The notes below the pieces were generated by a model. It made no database searches and was not told the DNA's origin. It saw nothing but the letters and a program-made list of their open reading frames with translations. Positions 33,115-41,041 of a stretch of 64,000 nt of DNA are shown here, piece by piece (position 1 is the first letter of the stretch; every line of letters starts with the position of its first letter). A program made the position numbers and the translations under genes. This stretch comes from an uncultured Clostridia bacterium (GTDB lineage Bacteria > Bacillota > Clostridia > Oscillospirales > Oscillospiraceae), in NCBI GenBank assembly GCA_946531435.1, contig CAMNAO010000001.1, positions 1 through 64,000 on the forward strand. Reading direction: 5' to 3'.

Positions 33115-33240
33115 TGCAAAAAAGAAAGCAGGTACGGCATCCCGTCCTCACCCGGCCGCAAAGCGAGCCGGCGTCAACATCGTCTCCCCTTCCCTGGGGG
33201 TATGTTGCGCGGGTGTCTGCCCACGCATTTTTTATTGGTT
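33115..33240 (+). promoter_or_regulatory. Probable L20-binding autoregulatory leader with attenuator
   Basis: The leader between the promoter and infC is GC-rich and structured. It ends in a hairpin (33206-33227, TGCG-c-GGG pairing with CCC-a-CGCA) followed by TTTTTT at 33228-33233, i.e. an attenuator before the coding region. In Firmicutes this operon is repressed by L20 binding such a leader; the assignment rests on position and form. Confidence 0.65.
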
Positions 33241-33275
33241 TCTGTCGCTGCGTTTTAACATGGAGGTGTTTTCCA

Positions 33276-33794
33276 ATCAGCAACATCGATTACCAAATCA
33301 ATGAAGAAGTCACTGACAAGCAGATCCGCCTCATCGACGAGGAAGGTGGTCAGCTTGGCCTTATGACCGCGGCGGAAGGGCTGAAGGTCGCCATCGAGCG
33401 GGGCTATGACCTCGTGAAGATCGCGCCTACCGCCAATCCCCCGGTATGCCGCCTCATGGACTACGGCAAATTCCGGTTTGAGCAGTCCAAGAAGGACAAA
33501 GAGGCCAAGAAAAACCAGCGCGTCGTCGAGATCAAGGAGGTCCGTCTCTCCCCCGGCATCGGCGCCAACGATTTTGCCGTCAAGCTGAAGGCCGGCCAGA
33601 AGTTCCTCTCTGAGGGGAACCGGGTCAAGGTGGAGGTCCGCTTCCGCGGGCGCGAGATGGCCCACACCGAAATCGGTAAAGATCTGCTTGATAAGTTTGC
33701 CGAGGAATGCGCAGGCATTTCCACGGTAGATAAATCTGCCAAGCTGGAGGGGCGGCGCATGAGCATCTTCCTCTCCCCCAAAGGCAACAAATAA
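33276..33794 (+). CDS. infC: Translation initiation factor IF-3
   Basis: 172 residues, binds the 30S subunit and checks start-codon pairing. The N-domain begins ISNIDYQINEEVTDKQIRLI, followed by APTANPPVCRLMDYGKFRFE and the C-domain with KVEVRFRGREMAH. No ATG, GTG or TTG lies in frame near the ribosome site GGAGG (33262-33266). ATC at 33276 is 9 nt downstream and gives the standard N-terminus, so AUC is the probable start codon. Non-canonical starts let IF-3 repress its own synthesis in other bacteria. Confidence 0.95.
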   Translation: MSNIDYQINEEVTDKQIRLIDEEGGQLGLMTAAEGLKVAIERGYDLVKIAPTANPPVCRLMDYGKFRFEQSKKDKEAKKNQRVVEIKEVRLSPGIGANDFAVKLKAGQKFLSEGNRVKVEVRFRGREMAHTEIGKDLLDKFAEECAGISTVDKSAKLEGRRMSIFLSPKGNK

Positions 33795-33830
33795 GCCCCC
33801 GAAGGGCAACACATCGGAAGGAGCATTCTT

Positions 33831-34028
33831 ATGCCTAAAATCAAGACCCACAGCGGTGCAAAGAAGAGATTCTCTCTCACCAAGAATGGCAAGGTCAAGC
33901 GGGCACACGCCTTCAAGAGCCACATTCTGAACAAGAAAACCACCAAGCGGAAACGCAATCTTCGCGCGGGCGCTTATGCCGACGTTACCAACGAAGCGGC
34001 GATCAAGCGCATGATTCTGTATAAATAA
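33831..34028 (+). CDS. rpmI: 50S ribosomal protein L35
   Basis: 65 residues, highly basic. [14 protein letters not shown] at the N-terminus and [21 protein letters not shown] at the C-terminal end are family signatures. Middle gene of infC-rpmI-rplT, with AAGGAG before the ATG. Confidence 0.97.
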   Translation: MPKIKTHSGAKKRFSLTKNGKVKRAHAFKSHILNKKTTKRKRNLRAGAYADVTNEAAIKRMILYK

Positions 34029-34042
34029 GGAGTCTATCTAAA

Positions 34043-34399
34043 ATGGCAAGAATTAAGGGCGCGATGATGACGCGCAAAAGAAGAAACACTGTCCTCAAGA
34101 TGGCCAAGGGCTATTGGGGCGCCAAGTCCACCCACTACAAGATGGCCAATCAGGCCGTGATGAAGAGCCTGAGCTATGCTTACATCGGCCGCCGTCAGAA
34201 GAAGCGCGATTTCCGCAAGCTGTGGATCGCCCGCATCAACGCCGCCGCCAAGATGAACGGCATGAATTATTCCCGCTTCATGTACGGCCTCAAGAAGTCC
34301 GGCATCACCATGAACCGGAAGATGCTCTCCGAGATGGCCATTCATGAGCCCGCCGCCTTCACCGCCCTCTGCGAGAAGGCCAAAGCCGCCATTGCCTGA
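34043..34399 (+). CDS. rplT: 50S ribosomal protein L20
   Basis: 118 residues, the usual length. The start [15 protein letters not shown], then [19 protein letters not shown] and the C-terminal [14 protein letters not shown] are diagnostic. Assembles early on 23S rRNA and is the expected repressor of this operon through its leader. 14 nt after rpmI. Confidence 0.98.
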   Translation: MARIKGAMMTRKRRNTVLKMAKGYWGAKSTHYKMANQAVMKSLSYAYIGRRQKKRDFRKLWIARINAAAKMNGMNYSRFMYGLKKSGITMNRKMLSEMAIHEPAAFTALCEKAKAAIA

Positions 34400-34421
34400 G
34401 ACGATTCAATCGCAAACGCTC

Positions 34422-34450
34422 ACAGCCGTCCTTTTCGGGGCGGCTGTTTC
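34422..34450 (+). terminator. Terminator after rplT
   Basis: ACAGCCG (34422-34428) pairs with CGGCTGT (34441-34447), plus inner C/G pairs; short T tail. Confidence 0.75.
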
Positions 34451-34492
34451 GTTGTCGGGGAAAAGCCTCCGGGATTTTTCGCCGCCTTTCGG

Positions 34493-34521
34493 TTGAAATG
34501 CCTTCACGACTGCGCTATAAT
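34493..34521 (+). promoter_or_regulatory. Sigma-A promoter of murC
   Basis: TTGAAA (34493-34498), 17 nt, TATAAT (34516-34521). Confidence 0.88.
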
Positions 34522-34563
34522 ACATTTGTGTGTGTATCCTTATCTCCCAATCAAGGAGTTTCT

Positions 34564-35943
34564 ATGTTTATTGAAGAGCTTGATCGCTTTATCCGGCCCG
34601 GTATCCGGGTCCACCTCTCCGGCATCGGCGGCGTATCCATGGCCCCTCTCAGTGAGGTTCTTTTGGACCGGGGGCTCATCATCTCCGGCTCCGACACCAG
34701 AGAGACCGAGGTTGTGGAGCGTCTGCGCTCTCTGGGCATGACGGTTCATATCGGCCAGCGGGCGGAAAACCTGGGAGATGCCCAGTTTCTGATCCGTACC
34801 GCCGCCGTCCACGACGATAATCCCGAGATCCTTGAGGCCCGTCGGCGGGGCATTCCGGTTTTTGAGCGGGCCCAGGCCTGGGGCTGGTTTATGAGAAGCT
34901 ATCCCAATGCCATCTGCGTGGCAGGGACCCACGGAAAAACCACCACCACCTCCATGCTCGCCTATATTCTGGCAGAGGCCGGAAGGGATCCCACCGTCTC
35001 CCTGGGCGGCACCCTTCCCATTCTCACCAACGGGCACCGCATCGGCAAGGGCGATGACTTTGTGATCGAAGCCTGTGAGTACTTCAACTCCTTTCTGAGC
35101 TTCTTCCCCACCATTGCCGTCATCATGAATGTGGATGCGGACCATCTGGATTTCTTCCATAACCTGGACAACATCAAGGATGCTTTCGCAAACTTCGCTT
35201 CCCGAGTGCCGGAGGGGGGCTGCATCGTAAAATCCTTCCATGATCCCAACACGGAAGAGGCTCTCTCCCGCGCCGATCTCAATGGGAAGACGATCCTCAG
35301 CTTCGGGCTGGAGGAAGGCGCGGACCTGCGGGGAGTCAATCTGGATGAATCCGGCCGGATCACCCATCTTGAGGTTCTTTTCCGGGGTGAGCACTACACC
35401 GATCTGGATCTTCAGGTCCTGGGCAGGGCCAACGTCATCGACGCTCTCGCCGCCTGCGCTGTCGCCCATTATCTGGGCGTGGACGGGAAAGCGGTCCATG
35501 ACGCGCTTTTGAAGTTCAGCGGCGCCGGGCGCCGTTTCGAGTATCGGGGTACCGTAAAGGGCGCCCTGGTCTATGACGATTACGGTCACCACCCGGAGGA
35601 GCTGAAGGCGGTCATGGACATCTGCCGTCAGTTCTCCCCCAAGCGCCTTCTCGTCGCCTTTCAGCCCCACACCTACACCAGGACCATTGCCCTGTTCGAT
35701 GACTTTGTGGAGGTTCTGAAGCAGCCGGATAAGGTCTTCCTGGCGGAAATCTATGCCGCGCGGGAAGAGAACACCACCGGCATCTCCAGTGCGGATCTGG
35801 CAGCCAGAATCCCCGGCAGCCGGTTCTGCGGCAGCGTGGAGGACACTGCGGAGGCCCTTCGGGCCGAGGCCCGTCCCGGTGACCTCATCGTAACCATCGG
35901 CGCGGGTGATATCACCAAGGCGGCAGCCATCCTGACGAGATAA
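34564..35943 (+). CDS. murC: UDP-N-acetylmuramate-L-alanine ligase
   Basis: 459 residues, adds L-Ala to UDP-MurNAc in peptidoglycan precursor synthesis. N-terminal UDP-binding Rossmann domain (HLSGIGGVSMAPLSEVL), ATPase domain with VAGTHGKTTTTSMLAYI, and the C-terminal Mur ligase domain including VYDDYGHHPEELKA. ATG 34564 with AAGGAG 5 nt upstream is used; the earlier in-frame start at 34498 lies in the promoter. Single gene, away from any division cluster. Confidence 0.97.
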   Translation: MFIEELDRFIRPGIRVHLSGIGGVSMAPLSEVLLDRGLIISGSDTRETEVVERLRSLGMTVHIGQRAENLGDAQFLIRTAAVHDDNPEILEARRRGIPVFERAQAWGWFMRSYPNAICVAGTHGKTTTTSMLAYILAEAGRDPTVSLGGTLPILTNGHRIGKGDDFVIEACEYFNSFLSFFPTIAVIMNVDADHLDFFHNLDNIKDAFANFASRVPEGGCIVKSFHDPNTEEALSRADLNGKTILSFGLEEGADLRGVNLDESGRITHLEVLFRGEHYTDLDLQVLGRANVIDALAACAVAHYLGVDGKAVHDALLKFSGAGRRFEYRGTVKGALVYDDYGHHPEELKAVMDICRQFSPKRLLVAFQPHTYTRTIALFDDFVEVLKQPDKVFLAEIYAAREENTTGISSADLAARIPGSRFCGSVEDTAEALRAEARPGDLIVTIGAGDITKAAAILTR

Positions 35944-35965
35944 CAAATCCTATCAAAGTATAAAG

Positions 35966-35997
35966 CACCCGGCAGATCCGTACAGATCTGTCGGGTG
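35966..35997. terminator. Terminator between convergent murC and yfcE
   Basis: CACCCG-g-CAGATC (35966-35978) pairs with GATCTG-t-CGGGTG (35985-35997), extended by outer AAAGCA/TGCTTT. Confidence 0.72.
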
Positions 35998-36022
35998 TCG
36001 TGCTTTCAAAAGGAATGTAATC

Positions 36023-36574
36023 TTAAGGCTCTATGAGATCTTTCACACGGAAGCATTCTCCGCTTTGAAGGGCCACCCAGCGAAGGAGGGTCCCTTCCAG
36101 CGTCATATAGCTCTCCCGACTGCCGTTTTTGGGAATGGAGACAGAGCCGGGGTTGTAATACCGGGTCTCCCCTCTCCACTCCGCCGCCGGCACATGGGTA
36201 TGCCCGCACAGCAGCGCATCGCCGGATCGCAGCTTCAGGGGCACACTGTCCAGCTTGTGGCCGTGGGTAAGATAGAGGAGCCGACCCTCCACCGGCAGGA
36301 CGGCGTACTCCGCCATCATCGGAAAGGGCAGTACCATCTGGTCAACCTCTGTATCGCAGTTTCCGCGCACGGCAAGGATGCGGTCGGCGTAGGGGCCCAG
36401 CAGCGCGATCACCCTTTTGGGGTCATACTCCCGGGGAAGGTCGTTTCTTGGGCCGTGATAGAGGATATCCCCCAGGAGGATCAATCGATCCGCCTTCTCC
36501 CTTTCATAGGCTTTCAGCATCTCCTCACACCAGTAGGCCGAACCATGAATATCCGATGCGATGAACCATTTCAT
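36023..36574 (-). CDS. yfcE: YfcE-like metallophosphoesterase
   Basis: 183 residues. Calcineurin-like phosphodiesterase with metal-ligand motifs ASDIHGS (Asp, His), LLGDILYHGP (Asp), RGNCD (Asn), TLTHGHK-type HGH and GHTHVP. These enzymes hydrolyse small phosphodiesters; the physiological substrate is unknown. The ATG overlaps or follows the preceding gene within a few bases, so translation is coupled. Confidence 0.93.
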   Translation of the reverse strand: MKWFIASDIHGSAYWCEEMLKAYEREKADRLILLGDILYHGPRNDLPREYDPKRVIALLGPYADRILAVRGNCDTEVDQMVLPFPMMAEYAVLPVEGRLLYLTHGHKLDSVPLKLRSGDALLCGHTHVPAAEWRGETRYYNPGSVSIPKNGSRESYMTLEGTLLRWVALQSGECFRVKDLIEP

Positions 36575-36577
36575 TCT

Positions 36578-36934
36578 TCATGCCCTCTCCTTCGGTCCTT
36601 TTTGACCCCTGCCCCGGTCCGGAGGCGGCAAAGGCCGCCGATCAGGGCGCCGCAGGCGAAGGGGTCTTCCCTGCCGCAGTTCCCGATCGGGAGGGGTAAA
36701 GCGCTCCCCCTCCGGAAGGAGGAAGAGGCGGGAGGGGATCTCCTGCAGTCCGAAAACCTCCAGCGTTACCGCGGCAAAGCCCCTTTTTTCCAAAGCGGCA
36801 AGATCGATCCTGTCCAGCGTCTCATCCGAAAACTGCTGGGCCAGCTGTTTTAAGTGGGTTGTACGCATGGCGCTGAGATCCCGCAGGAAAACAGGACGGT
36901 CCGCCTCCAAATCCGCTGCAATCACATAAATCAT
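36578..36934 (-). CDS. Hypothetical protein, possibly frameshifted near its end
   Basis: 118 residues as read. The first ~80 residues look like a real protein (MIYVIAADLEADRPVFLRD, then VTLEVFGLQEIPSRLFLLPEGERF). The last ~38 are Arg/Pro-rich and look like an out-of-frame reading of GC-rich DNA. Removing one base near 36692-36697 (a C-rich tract on the coding strand) continues as GREDPFACGALIGGLCRL and ends at a TGA (36573-36571) overlapping the yfcE ATG, the typical coupled layout. I do not recognise the family. Confidence 0.55.
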   Translation of the reverse strand: MIYVIAADLEADRPVFLRDLSAMRTTHLKQLAQQFSDETLDRIDLAALEKRGFAAVTLEVFGLQEIPSRLFLLPEGERFTPPDRELRQGRPLRLRRPDRRPLPPPDRGRGQKGPKERA

Positions 36935-36941
36935 AGGCGCC

Positions 36942-39500
36942 TCAATTCCCGGCTTCTGCCGCAGGGGCTGACGGGCCCTCCACAACAACGCCGCCGACAA
37001 TCGTAAAGCCCGCCGCCTCCAAATACTCCAGCGCGGCCTTCAGGGCAGCATTCTCCCGCTGGGCCTGGGTCATCTCCGGCGTATAAATGGCATTGCCGTG
37101 AAGATCCACGCTGTAGGCCTCACGGTAGTCCTCCTCTCCGGGCTGGGGCGCGGCCCAGCCGGATCCCGACAGAGGATACTCTGCCGTCAGCGCCGCCTCA
37201 CCGAAGTAGTTGCGGTTGGCCTGGGACCGGAAGGCGCCGATCACCGTAGCCAGGGCACGACGAAGATACAGGGATGCCTCACCGGAGGGATCGCCGTTCA
37301 CCGAAACGCTCTCGGCATTGATCCCTATATAGCCATAGGCAAAATGATCCACAAACAGGGTCGTGATCGTAGTGCCGCTGATTTCCCCGCCGTTTTCTTC
37401 GGCAATCGTCTCCAGCATGGCCTTTCCGGCTACGATGGAGCCGCAGTCCACTTCACCGGCGGCCACTTTTGCCGCCGTCTCCATTGCGGAGACCGGGACC
37501 AGGCTCACTGTTTCGATTTCAGGCATCCCGCGCCAGTAATGCTCATTGCGCTTCAGCAGCAGCGTTCCATCCTTCCACTCATCAACGGTGTAGGGGCCGG
37601 CGCCCATGGGCTTTTCCAAGGCTTCGGGGCGGAGTGTCTCGGACAGGTTCCCGTAGATGACCCCAAAGTCGCCAGCTTTCTCATCGAAAGAATCCGCAAC
37701 GGCAGAGTAATAGTTCATCGAAACAATCGGGATATCGCAAAGGCCGTAAATGGCAGAAGAGGAGAAGCCATCCGTAGTGATTGTGACCGTATAATCCCCG
37801 GTCATGCGAATTCCGCTGATGCGGGGCACGCCATGCTCCGTATCGGGATCCTTCGCGGCCATTTCACGCACAAAGCGTCGGCGCAGAAGGGTTAGAAGGT
37901 CAGAGCCGTTGGCGTCCTCTCCCTCTGCAAAGGCCTTGAGATCACCTTTATAGGCGGTATAAGTTTCGGCATAAAAATCCCTGATCTCCGGGTATTCGCC
38001 ATCCCGGCAGTTCCAGGTCTTTCCTCCGACAGAACGAAAAAGGCCGCTGTCATCCCAGGTGCCATAGCCCCAGAGCGCCATGGCGAAGGCGGTACGAAGG
38101 CCCTGAGACGCCTCGATTTCCTCTTTCGTAAAGCCGCCGCCATAGCGCGTCGACTCCGCAAAGCTGAGATAGTTATAGGCGGCATAATCCACGATCCCCA
38201 GGATGCTTGCCAGCCAGATCTCCTCCTGCAGGTCCCAGAGGAGCTGGGAAGCCTCGGCATTCTCTCCCGAGGATGCGTCAGGCCCTGCGGCATAGAGCCG
38301 CTCAAACAGCTGGGAAAGCCGCTCAAAGGTCTCAGCGGTGGTCTGGGTTCGGTAATCCTCCAGTCCCTGAATGTGATAGGCCGTCAAATCCTTTGGCCCC
38401 AGATAAGAGGGGTCCGCCAGAACATAGAGGGCGAAAATCAGATCCTCGGCAGTTGCCTCGCTGCCATCGGCAAAGGTGATCCCCTCCCTCAGGCGAATGG
38501 TATAGGTCGTGGTGTCCGAAGCCGCATCGTAAGCAAAGCTTATGTTGGCGGGGCCGGTATAGCGATACTCGCTGCCGTTGTAGCCCCGGGTTTCCCCGGC
38601 AATGGCGTCCGTCACCACGGCGCCCTGCCGGTCGGTCGTCAAGGTGCTGAGCTGGGTCAGGGCGACCACATCGGCGTCAAAGGGGCTGACGGCAAAGAAG
38701 GGATCCGGATGATGGCCCGGCGTTCCGGCGGCAACCCGCAGCACCCCCGAGCCGTTTTTCATTTTCAGGCTCTCCGCCTCTTTGGTCCAGTCCCAATAGC
38801 GGGTGAGATCCGGCGTCACTGTGTCCGTATCCACGGCAGCGGAATTGAAGATCACAGCACCGCGGCGCTGATAGTCGGGAATTTCGACCGCCCAGTCCAT
38901 AATAAGGTCCAGACAACGCCGATAGATCGTGCGGCGATAAGCCTGACTGCCGCTGCCCTGGGCCTCTTCCAGTAAGGCATCCAGCGCCGGATCGCTGATT
39001 CGGTAGTAGTTGGAGCCGCCCTCCGTCCCACCGGGGATGCTGTCACTGTGATAAAGCCGGCTAAGCTCCGGATCCCTGTTCACAGGCCAGGCTGCGGCCC
39101 ACAGGTCCTGCTCACCGGCGGACAAAGCCTCCTGCATGGCAGCGGAATCGTCCGTATCGATCAGGTTCAGTGTGATCCCGATGGAAGCCAATGCCTCCTT
39201 GGCCAGAGAAAGCGCCTCAAAGGCAGGGTGATCGCCTACGCCCTCCCCTTGAAACAGAACATCATATTCTAAATAACTCTTGCCGTTCTCCCGCAGGAGT
39301 ACCGGCTTCTCCTCCGGCTCCTGGGCAGGAGAAGGATCCTCTCCGCCCCCTGTCTCGGTCTCCGGCGCTTGATCGGCTGTTCTGTCGCCCTGGTTGGTGA
39401 CCACTGTTACCGGGCGGCTGGGGATCCCCGCGCAGCCGGACAGTAAGCCGGCAAACAACACCAGCGCCATGAGCAGCGCCAGGCATCTTTGATGTTTCAT
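36942..39500 (-). CDS. Solute-binding lipoprotein, SBP_bac_5 (OppA-like), with swapped halves
   Basis: 852 residues. Signal peptide with lipobox LLSGC (Cys23), a Thr/Glu/Pro linker, then residues ~75-247 (GEGVGDHPAF, LIDTDDSAAM, WAAAWPVNRDPE, DWAVEIPDYQRRG, VTPDLTRYWDW) that match what is normally the C-terminal lobe of oligopeptide/dipeptide-binding proteins. Residues ~250-852 then run as a normal N-terminal and middle part (YTIRLREGITFADGSEATAEDLIFALY; ENAALKAALEYLEAAGF) and stop exactly where the C-terminal lobe would begin. No permease or ATPase gene is adjacent. Own promoter; ATG 39500 follows AAAGGAG. Confidence 0.85.
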   Translation of the reverse strand: MKHQRCLALLMALVLFAGLLSGCAGIPSRPVTVVTNQGDRTADQAPETETGGGEDPSPAQEPEEKPVLLRENGKSYLEYDVLFQGEGVGDHPAFEALSLAKEALASIGITLNLIDTDDSAAMQEALSAGEQDLWAAAWPVNRDPELSRLYHSDSIPGGTEGGSNYYRISDPALDALLEEAQGSGSQAYRRTIYRRCLDLIMDWAVEIPDYQRRGAVIFNSAAVDTDTVTPDLTRYWDWTKEAESLKMKNGSGVLRVAAGTPGHHPDPFFAVSPFDADVVALTQLSTLTTDRQGAVVTDAIAGETRGYNGSEYRYTGPANISFAYDAASDTTTYTIRLREGITFADGSEATAEDLIFALYVLADPSYLGPKDLTAYHIQGLEDYRTQTTAETFERLSQLFERLYAAGPDASSGENAEASQLLWDLQEEIWLASILGIVDYAAYNYLSFAESTRYGGGFTKEEIEASQGLRTAFAMALWGYGTWDDSGLFRSVGGKTWNCRDGEYPEIRDFYAETYTAYKGDLKAFAEGEDANGSDLLTLLRRRFVREMAAKDPDTEHGVPRISGIRMTGDYTVTITTDGFSSSAIYGLCDIPIVSMNYYSAVADSFDEKAGDFGVIYGNLSETLRPEALEKPMGAGPYTVDEWKDGTLLLKRNEHYWRGMPEIETVSLVPVSAMETAAKVAAGEVDCGSIVAGKAMLETIAEENGGEISGTTITTLFVDHFAYGYIGINAESVSVNGDPSGEASLYLRRALATVIGAFRSQANRNYFGEAALTAEYPLSGSGWAAPQPGEEDYREAYSVDLHGNAIYTPEMTQAQRENAALKAALEYLEAAGFTIVGGVVVEGPSAPAAEAGN

Positions 39501-39552
39501 TTCATTACTCCTTTGTGTCCCTGGGTACCGCTGTACACAAGAATTCAAGGGT

Positions 39553-39581
39553 ATTATAGCCGAGGCCGGTCCCCTTGTCAA
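39553..39581 (-). promoter_or_regulatory. Sigma-A promoter of the solute-binding lipoprotein gene
   Basis: Minus strand: TTGACA (39581-39576), 17 nt, TATAAT (39558-39553). Strong match. Confidence 0.9.
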
Positions 39582-39610
39582 CAAAGGGCCAGCAATGGAA
39601 ATATGATCCA

Positions 39611-39646
39611 GAAAACAGCGGGAGAGTTGCCCCTCCCGCTGTTTTC
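39611..39646 (-). terminator. Terminator after the ceramidase-like gene
   Basis: GAAAACAGCGGGAG (39611-39624) pairs with CTCCCGCTGTTTTC (39633-39646). Confidence 0.85.
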
Positions 39647-39662
39647 ATTGTCTATCAGAGTA

Positions 39663-40937
39663 TTAAAGCTTCTTGATGATGTCGATGACCTGATCCCGGA
39701 AGGACTGGGCGGCGCCCAGATAGAAACGGGACTTCCCTGCCTGATAAGTGCCCAGGTCGTACATATAGTCCTCCGCCATGTAAGTACCGGTGGAATCCTT
39801 GCCCTCATTGGTCCAGCCGGAGAAGGCGGTCTCTTTAAAGGGAGAAGCCTCCTTGATGGCACGGATGGTGGCAACCTGAATTTCAGGGGTGGCGCCGATC
39901 CACAGAAGATCGTCAAAAGTCATGGTGGTGACCATCACCTGCACATCCTCGCCCTTCTCCAGCGGCTGAGGCTTCCGGGGCTCACCGGGCTTGCCCCTGT
40001 GCTGAACCCGACCGGGAAGCTTGACGGCATGGCGGGAGAAGGTGATCTTTTCCACGTCCTTGCACTCGATGCTGTCGGCGGCACGAACGATCTGCTGGCC
40101 CAGGCGCTCGCCCATGAGCTCCAGAAGCAGCCAGCCCTTGTCGCCCAGATCCCGCTGGCGGTAGACGCCTCCGCGTCCCACGGTACCGAAGATGCCGCGC
40201 ATAGCCTGCCACTGGTCGCCGGTGGCGCCGCAGAGGTACATGCAGACGCAGTCCTCGCCGAACTCCTGACGGACGAAGTCCGCAGAGGCGCCGGCGATAT
40301 CATTGGAGACCAGACGGCCGCCATCATCGCTATGGGTGAACTCCAGCATACCGGCGGCGCAGTTGACCACATACAGGATGGCCAGAGTCTTCCCCTCCAG
40401 GTTGTCAAAACGGAACACCGGCATACCGTGATCGGTATCGCCCTCGTCATTGGTGGCCTGGGTGCCCCAGCCCTTTTCGGTCTCCATCACACGGTTGACC
40501 ACGAAGTTGGTGTAGCCCTCCTTATAGCCGAAGAGACCCGGGCCAAAGGTGGCCTTCGCCTTCTCCAGGGATTTATCCAGTGCATCCATAATGGCGGCAT
40601 CCAGCATGTCCTCTTTGGCCTTCTCCTCCGGCGTCTGGGCACGGTGGAAGTTGTGGGGCGTGGTGAGGACGTGGGCATTGGTGATGATCACATTATCGTA
40701 GGGCACCTCCAGCACCTGGGCGGCACGGGCGCGCATTCCCTCGGCATCCGGGATCCCGACGATATCCACCGCCAGGATGGCATAGCGGACGCCGCTGTGC
40801 TCCAGAAGCACCGTATGGACATAGGGATAATCATGAACGCCGGTATAGTTCTCCATCCCGCCGGTGGGGAACATGGCCTCGGGGAACAGCATGGGCGCCT
40901 CACCGGCACCGACCTTCAGCTTCGTAGACAGGGACAT
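39663..40937 (-). CDS. Neutral/alkaline ceramidase-like N-terminal domain protein
   Basis: 424 residues, no signal peptide. The overall pattern (DIVGIPDAEGM, IITNAHVLTTPHNF, SNDIAGASADFVRQEFGEDCVCMYLCGATGDQ) resembles the N-terminal catalytic domain of neutral/alkaline ceramidases, including candidate zinc-binding His residues (AHVLTTPHN) and the GATGDQ region. In such proteins the domain hydrolyses amide bonds; the substrate in a Gram-positive anaerobe is unknown, and the C-terminal Ig-like domain is absent. ATG 40937 follows GAGGGTGA. Probably a single gene. Confidence 0.65.
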   Translation of the reverse strand: MSLSTKLKVGAGEAPMLFPEAMFPTGGMENYTGVHDYPYVHTVLLEHSGVRYAILAVDIVGIPDAEGMRARAAQVLEVPYDNVIITNAHVLTTPHNFHRAQTPEEKAKEDMLDAAIMDALDKSLEKAKATFGPGLFGYKEGYTNFVVNRVMETEKGWGTQATNDEGDTDHGMPVFRFDNLEGKTLAILYVVNCAAGMLEFTHSDDGGRLVSNDIAGASADFVRQEFGEDCVCMYLCGATGDQWQAMRGIFGTVGRGGVYRQRDLGDKGWLLLELMGERLGQQIVRAADSIECKDVEKITFSRHAVKLPGRVQHRGKPGEPRKPQPLEKGEDVQVMVTTMTFDDLLWIGATPEIQVATIRAIKEASPFKETAFSGWTNEGKDSTGTYMAEDYMYDLGTYQAGKSRFYLGAAQSFRDQVIDIIKKL

Positions 40938-40982
40938 GGGAATCACCCTCGCTTTCAAAATTGATATATGTATGATAACACA

Positions 40983-41016
40983 AAAATGGCCCGGGGTAAA
41001 GTCCCCGGGCCATTTT
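40983..41016 (-). terminator. Terminator after the flavodiiron gene
   Basis: Perfect arms AAAATGGCCCGGGG (40983-40996) and CCCCGGGCCATTTT (41003-41016), T-rich on the minus strand. Confidence 0.9.
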
Positions 41017-41041
41017 GTTGTATTTCCGCCGTTTTTCCCGT

